A stretch of DNA of 15,327 nucleotides from positions 2,579,708-2,595,034 of the forward strand of contig KE356579.1 in assembly GCA_000416085.1 (NCBI GenBank). The letters are read 5' to 3'. Under the pieces are notes generated by a model. It worked only from the letters and a program-made list of their open reading frames with translations, had not been told where the DNA came from and made no database searches. A program made the position numbers and the translations under genes. Origin of the DNA: a halophilic archaeon J07HX64 (GTDB lineage Archaea > Halobacteriota > Halobacteria > Halobacteriales > Haloarculaceae). Shown here piece by piece: positions 14,359-15,327 of this stretch (the stretch's first letter is position 1; each line of letters begins with the position of its first letter).

Positions 14359-15327
14359 TCAGGAGACGTTGTCGATGAGGCCGTCGAACGCACGTGGAAC
14401 CTCGAGCCCGAGTGCCGGGGCGAATATCAGCAGTAGCATACCGAACCCGACAGTGAGGAACACCCCGCCGGCCGGGAGTCGCCAGAGCGCCCACCGGCGG
14501 CGGTCGACCAGGTCGCGCTCCTCGTCGTCCGAGATCATGAACATCGGCTCCTGCATCGAGCCGTCGGTGATCTTCTCGACGACGAGTCTGTCAGGGTTCG
14601 ACGCGTGCTGCGGGACGTTCTCCCGGTCGCGCGGTCTGGCTGTCCCGAAGACGTAGGCATCCTCGCCGGTCTGTATCAACCGCTGTCTGTACTTGCGGTC
14701 ACCGTCCGACACCGAGCTGCTCTCGAGGTCCAGGCCACCGATACTGACCTCCCACCCGTCCGACTCCTGCGGGGCGGTGTCCGGACTTGCACCCGACGGG
14801 AACCGGACTCCGTCGGTGTTCCGGACGAACTGCCGGACAGCCTCGGGACCCTGCCGGTCGCTCTCGACGAAAACAACCGACTCCTCCCCGGGTTCCAGGT
14901 CGTAGGTGGCCTCATCGTGTGGCCGCACCAGCACCCGCCCGGTGCCGTCCTCGAGGTAGAACGGTCGGAAGAGAACGCCCGAGTCCACGGTGTCCCAGGA
15001 ACTGCTGTCGCCGCTGGTGTCGTACTCCTCTACCTCGTACTGAGCGAGCACACAGTCGTCGTCGGAGAACGGTGCCGACAGCGGCTCGTCGGCCGGGACG
15101 GCGGTGCCGCTCAGCTCCGAGGGGCCGATCGACAGCGACTGTGCGCTCTCTGTCGGTGTGTCCTGCATCAGCGTCCGCTGTTGCCATCGTTTGAACCCGA
15201 CACGGACGAGATAGGCCCCACCCAGGAACACAATCGTCGCGCCGATTACCGGGGCGTACCACTGGCCTGGCCACCCGGTGTTTTGCAGGTACGCCTACGC
15301 CCGGGTTCTCCGGGTTGTACTGCGCCA
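14359..15327 (-). CDS. Membrane protein with GIDE-like domain and DUF3592-like tail (frameshifted, partial)
   Basis: The long open segment runs from 15294 down to 14359 (311 residues). It has a helix near the start (YAPVIGATIVFLGGAYLVRVGF), a central soluble domain (GTAVPADEPLSAPFSDDDCVLAQYEVEEY, then GRVLVRPHDEATYDLEPGEESVV), and a C-terminal helix (LPAGGVFLTVGFGMLLLIFAPALGL). The central part resembles the GIDE domain of E3-ligase-like membrane proteins, which haloarchaea often carry fused to DUF3592. Right at the window edge another frame reads AQYNPENPGV, like the DUF3592 motif Y-x-PENP; skipping one base near 15295 links it to AYLQNTGWPGQW. The gene therefore continues beyond the window, and the GTG at 15231 is not its real start. 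Function is unknown. Confidence 0.55.

Overview
The window looks like chromosomal DNA of a haloarchaeon (class Halobacteria). It is GC-rich, the predicted proteins are strongly acidic (Asp/Glu-rich), and several are typical of the group: a two-CPxCG zinc-finger microprotein, a DUF7124-type protein, a 7TM-PAS histidine kinase with the RHNLRN box, and a patatin-type PHA depolymerase next to bdhA. Most genes have an AT-rich TATA-like element 25-29 bases before the start codon and no Shine-Dalgarno sequence, as expected for leaderless haloarchaeal transcripts. I cannot name the genus.

Layout. 1-1034 (minus strand): the N-terminal part of an unidentified membrane protein, a small two-TM protein and a 56-aa zinc-finger microprotein. 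1123-2753 (plus): a GT81-type glucosyl-3-phosphoglycerate synthase homologue and a small haloarchaeal protein. 2779-5475 (minus): an SDR-fold protein, AroA (shikimate pathway) and a dual-specificity phosphatase that is read in frame with AroA because no stop separates them. 5657-6587 (plus): branched-chain aminotransferase IlvE, split by a frameshift. 6811-8443 (plus): an orphan membrane histidine kinase, also frameshifted. 8504-10358 (minus): bdhA followed by the patatin-like depolymerase, a polyhydroxyalkanoate-use pair. 10438-10640: a 42-bp tandem repeat upstream of bdhA. 10637-11047 (minus): a DUF7124-type protein. 11193-11936 (plus): an XRE-type regulator. 11986-12601 (minus): a frameshifted membrane protein. 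12661-14301 (plus): a gamma-glutamyltransferase-family enzyme. 14359 to the right edge (minus): a membrane protein with a GIDE-like domain and a DUF3592-like tail, again frameshifted.

How it fits together: mostly housekeeping metabolism (aromatic and branched-chain amino acids, PHA breakdown to 3-hydroxybutyrate and acetoacetate, a possible glucosylglycerate step) plus sensing and regulation. I see no mobile element, CRISPR array, RNA gene or defence island.

The most unusual global property is a set of four clear reading-frame breaks, with a fifth likely at the end of aroA, all repaired by skipping one base. They share no slippery motif, so insertion errors in the assembly are the simplest explanation, but this should be checked. 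The other points worth a second look are the 42-bp alternating repeat in front of the PHA genes, symmetric operator-like sequences in two divergent promoter regions, and an SDR whose catalytic lysine is replaced by arginine.
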